From: Blastomussa wellsi
Taxonomy: Eukaryota > Cnidaria > Anthozoa > Scleractinia > Plerogyridae
Assembly: GCA_947652115.1 (NCBI GenBank)
Contig: OX393563.1
Coordinates: forward strand, 3,298,318 to 3,362,317
Direction: 5' to 3'
DNA length: 64,000 nt
How positions within the stretch are numbered: the first letter of the stretch is position 1; each line of letters begins with the position of its first letter. Below are positions 60,439 to 64,000 of this stretch, piece by piece. A program made the translations under genes and the position numbers. The notes beneath the pieces were generated by a model, which was given only the letters and a program-made list of their open reading frames with translations, did not search any database and was not told the DNA's origin.

Positions 60439-63388
60439 TCAATCAAAACCATCCCAATCATCACCCCAGCCACTTTCCACCTGAAAGAACAAAAACAGAG
60501 ACGAAAAGTTAAAACAACTAGAAACTTTCCACACTGTTTTCGTTGAAGTACAGTAAGAACTACAGTAACCTGATGTGACCAATCCCAATAAACGCCAAAA
60601 CCGCAGTAAGCCAATCAGGATTCGAAACAAAACCCTCGCGCCAGTACAAAGCGCGGGAAACATTCAACTGTGGCGGAGAACGGGAAAACACGCACGGGAC
60701 AGAGCGCGGGAAAACATGCGACCGGCGCTGGGCGCGGGAAAACATGCAACCGGTACGCAGCGGCGAAGCGCGCGATAACATGCAACCATGCCGAAAGGTG
60801 GGAAAACATACAGCCTTGGAAAATATGCAACCGATGCAGGCCGCGGGAAAACATGAAATCGGTGCTGTAGCGCGTGAGAAAACTTGCAATAGGCGCGGTG
60901 AGCAGGAAAACGAGAAGTAGTCAAATCATCATCGCGATTTACGTTCGCTCCTGATTGGCTAAAAAACAAGGAAAACAATCAAATTGCCAGTCATTATAGA
61001 GCATAGAAATTACACAGTCAAATTAAATTTGTAATTTTTCTGTAGTCAATTGCAAGACAAACAAAGAAAGCAAGAAATAAAAAGGGCGATCTTGTAAATT
61101 GGCAGAAACGGTACGTTCTACCAGACAGCTCACTCTCACTCAGCCTCGAACTGAATACAAAAGGACCTGTCAATCATGTAATACCTGTGATGTGTCTGCG
61201 ACCATCGCCAGCTTGGAACTCAGTCCCCTAGTATGCGAATGTACTGGCGAAGACTTGGAATCTTTCGCTTTAAAACTCACCGACGGCTCCATGTCAGCAA
61301 AGTAATCAGGTTCATTTGATCCAACAACAACTCGAGTTATTTCAAATTCACTCCCGGTTGGCTCGTCGCTTTGATGTCGTGACTTCGAAGGTTTTATTCT
61401 TTCTGTTTTTCTTGAAGGTTTCGTGGAACCAAGTTTTAATGCATTGCCTTGAGTCGCCGTGGATTTGGAGGAATAACCGCCTTTATCACGAGAATGGAAC
61501 GAAGTTCTGTTAACTTTCTCCGTTTGGGAAGAAGATGGGGTGTAATCGACATTGCTCATGTCTAATTTGTCTTGTTCGCTGGCAACACTATGATCATCAC
61601 TCCAGTAATTAGCACTATGGTCAGTGGTAGCTTGACTTGATCTGCTGCTCTAAACACGAAAATACAAAAAAGTCAAGAAAAATGCCGCTCCTTCTGTTCA
61701 CCTGGTAATCACTTGTTTAAATTTTACGCCACGCCTGTAGGGGGGTATCGTCAGGTCCCGTGCAAATTCAAAAATATTAGAAACTACAATAAATCCTTCC
61801 CAGTGTTAAGAGGCAGCTGCAGCATGAATAACGCTGCTAAATCACGTATCGAAGAAGCGGGCACAGGTTTTACTGGGTGAAGCGTTAAATATAAGATATC
61901 TTAAGTAGAGATTGGTGTGTTATACCGAAGCTTGCTGATATAAATTGCACAAAACATTATCGAATGGTTGTTCGCTAAAAAAAATGCTGCAAAAAAAAAA
62001 TCTTGAAAAAAAATGAATTCTACTCCAGTTGAGTCCACGCCCTTTGCACTCCAGTCAGGTTCGTTCTACCCATATTCTGTGTAATTTTATTATACACTTC
62101 TTAAAGTCCTTCTCTCGAATGAATTAACCGTTTCAGGCTCCAGGAACTCTATCCTCGGAGACCCCGGGACAGCTAGTCGGGGTGTAATGAAGTAAACCCG
62201 GCAAAACAGCCAATACAACAAACACCAAGTATAAGATCACACGAGTGTGACTACAAAGTTACTTTTCGCCTGAATAATGCAAAAGATTTTCCCGCCCAAT
62301 CAGGAGCTCGCATTCACAGAGCCGTTTAGAAATGGTCTGCAAAAAACTCATTTCCCCAACAGTGAAAGGTTCGTTCAACCTTTCTTGAAAACGTTTATTG
62401 TCCCGACATTTGCGGGGGTTACTTCTGCTCCTCGGTCTCCGAGGATCTTTCGAACCCATGCCATTCCACTCACCGTTACGTCTGACCGAGGCGAGCTCTG
62501 GGCCTCATCCACGTCTTCCCATGGTTCAAATTCCTCATGATCCGACTTCACATCCGGGACACTGACTAAGTCTATCAGTCTTTTTGGAGAGGACTGCTTT
62601 GTTGCCTTTTCCCTTTCTCTTTCCAATCTGCGTCGCTCCAACTCTTTTTTCCTCTCTTCCTTTCTCTTCTCCATTTCCTGTCTTCGTTTGTCTCTGTCTT
62701 GTTTTCGCAGCTTGTCATCAGAACTGCGAACGTATTTTTTTGTGTCTTTGTCCAGCGGCGGACTTAACTTGTTCTCTATGTCAATAACTCCGCTCAAGTT
62801 TGTAGGACCGATGTTGCTGATTTTCGTTTCTGTTACGGGAACTGTGGAGACTTGCAAAAATAAGATAACATTTCACATGAGCAAAGCCGGAAATTGAAAA
62901 AAGAAAAGGAAGAAGACGCACATGAAAAAAGAAAAAACGCAAAAGCCCAGAAATGCGAAGAAACAACTGGAAACTGCTGAGACCATCGCAAAAAAATTGA
63001 GTCGGCAAAATAACTGAATCCTGGGACAGACGCGACGCATAAATACGAGAGAGAAACTGGAAGAATATGGCGACTGTTTACTCACAGAACATTTAGCTTG
63101 GTCTGCACTTACATGTACTTGAAGGAATGCTTGTAGAAGAGTTGAACTGAAAAGAAAAGATAAAGAGCATAAAAGGTAAAGCTCAGCCGAACACGTATGC
63201 AAATGACAAGAGTTTGAGTTGAGAAAATTAAGGAAAATGAGTGACACCTTTGGTCTTCCTTCGGAGAAGTATTTCCTTCTTTCTCCACCGACCACAATAT
63301 TCGCTCCTAATATGGGCACCATGACAGCCAGAGCAGAGAAAGTAGCGGCAACTATTCTGTCGTCTGTTTCTCGCAGACCAATTAACAT
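60439..63388 (-). CDS. SCYL3-like: SCY1-like pseudokinase (SCYL3/PACE1-like), 3' part only
   Basis: Exons in transcript order: 63388-63248, 63146-63113, 62841-62474, 61649-61185, 60480-60439, ending in TGA; 349 residues are visible and the kinase-like N-terminus lies beyond the right edge. SCYL proteins have a catalytically inactive kinase domain, HEAT repeats and a variable tail; SCYL3 binds ezrin and is found at Golgi and lamellipodia. The first exon encodes LIGLRETDDRIVAATFSALAVMV and VVGGERRKYF, the end of the HEAT region in SCYL3. Then come a highly charged KR/E helix, an acidic FEPWEDVDEA segment, DYFADMEPS (compare DWFADM in human SCYL3) and the end GWGDDWDGFD. Exon 62841 could instead start at 62850, because two in-frame AG acceptors lie 9 bases apart. 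SCYL1 is the main alternative. Confidence 0.85.
60645..60905 (+). repeat. GC-rich minisatellite in the last intron of the SCYL3-like gene
   Basis: About nine diverged units of GCGCGGGAAAACATGCAACC with 5-15 base spacers (period near 30). Long frames across it on both strands are translations of the array and not genes. It is much richer in GC than its surroundings. Confidence 0.8.
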
Positions 63389-64000
63389 CTGAAGAAAACA
63401 CAAAACACGATAAATTAACGCGTGAAAAGCAGAACAATCGAGCCATACAGTCTCTCTTTTGCTTTAATTTTCGCGTTCATCACCCCGAATTTTAGAGCAA
63501 ATAAGAGACTGTTGGCAGTTTACAGTATTCTGCATGACAGCGATTTCTCATTCATAAGGGCTTTAATTTACCTATTGTCCGATGGTTCATTGGTATTCAT
63601 GCACTTATAACCCACCGATTATATTTTTGCGTGCGCTCATTCGACAAAACCCATCACGTGGTGCACCCCAATTATGCCCTGATTATCACGGTAAGTTTTC
63701 TCTTTTTTACCCATGATAGTTAATAAACCCCTTTCTGGATGGCTTTCTGGATTGTTGACATAATAAATTATTATTATTAATGCCCTCGGCTGAAAGATTG
63801 TCCTCAAAATTTCACAGCTTCCCCTAAAGCTTCGCTTCAGGGCCAAAGTTTGTGTGACCATCTGTTTCTCCCCCGTTCGACCACGAATGGAATCGTGGAA
63901 ACTCCTTTTTTACTCCCAAAATAGTCTTCGAACAAAAAAAGGAACGGGTTAGACATAATACTGTGATATTGCTTTGTTTTCTGGCAAAAAAATGTTTTGC
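63389..64000. other. Intron of the SCYL3-like gene running to the window edge
   Basis: The acceptor CTTCAG just upstream of 63388 shows that this is intron. A block near 63780-63860 (CCCTGAAGCGAAGC, minus strand) looks repetitive. No further exon recognised. Confidence 0.55.

Noticed and set aside
60560..60978. Cys- and Pro-rich open frames on both strands
   Set aside because: They come from reading the 30-bp minisatellite in several frames. The repeats explain the composition.

Overview
The window looks like nuclear DNA of an early-branching animal, most likely an anthozoan cnidarian such as a stony coral. The reasons are GT-AG introns, animal-specific genes (a rhodopsin-family GPCR, a tandem-DED caspase, CCDC18, a SCYL-family pseudokinase), long gene-poor stretches, tRNA-derived SINEs, Penelope-like retroelement remnants, and very many short palindromic DNA transposons. 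The species assignment is inference; no species-specific sequence was used.

Layout. 1-1774: no gene seen. 1775-2959 (+): a single-exon class A GPCR. 2960-16566: about 13.6 kb without a coding gene, full of fold-back elements and a Penelope-like remnant that ends in a hammerhead-like RNA motif. 16595-21353 (+): a four-exon flavin monooxygenase of 453 aa that resembles bacterial trimethylamine monooxygenase along its whole length. 21354-26522: intergenic, with a complete canonical hammerhead ribozyme core (minus strand, near 22.1 kb) and three palindromic elements. 26523-33425 (-): a four-exon caspase with two death-effector domains. 33939-38837 (+): the eight-exon ribosomal protein gene RPL5, divergent from the caspase across a 513-bp gap that holds two perfect TGACGTCA sites. 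41367-57999 (-): a 23-exon coiled-coil gene recognised as CCDC18. 60439 to the right edge (-): the 3' part of a SCYL3-like pseudokinase gene.

I built the exon models by hand from splice sites and reading phase. For FMO, the caspase, RPL5 and CCDC18 every junction is in phase from ATG to stop, giving 453, 534, 306 and 1651 aa. The SCYL3-like model is in phase for 349 residues but lacks its 5' end.

The genes do not form a pathway: amine or sulfur oxidation (FMO), apoptosis signalling (caspase), 60S ribosome (RPL5), centriolar satellites (CCDC18), membrane traffic or adhesion (SCYL3-like). The most notable points are the bacterial-type FMO, three hammerhead-type motifs in retroelement context, the RPL5-CCDC18 neighbourhood that also exists on human chromosome 1p22, the CRE-bearing bidirectional caspase/RPL5 promoter, and a nested palindromic transposon with a perfect 9-bp target duplication.
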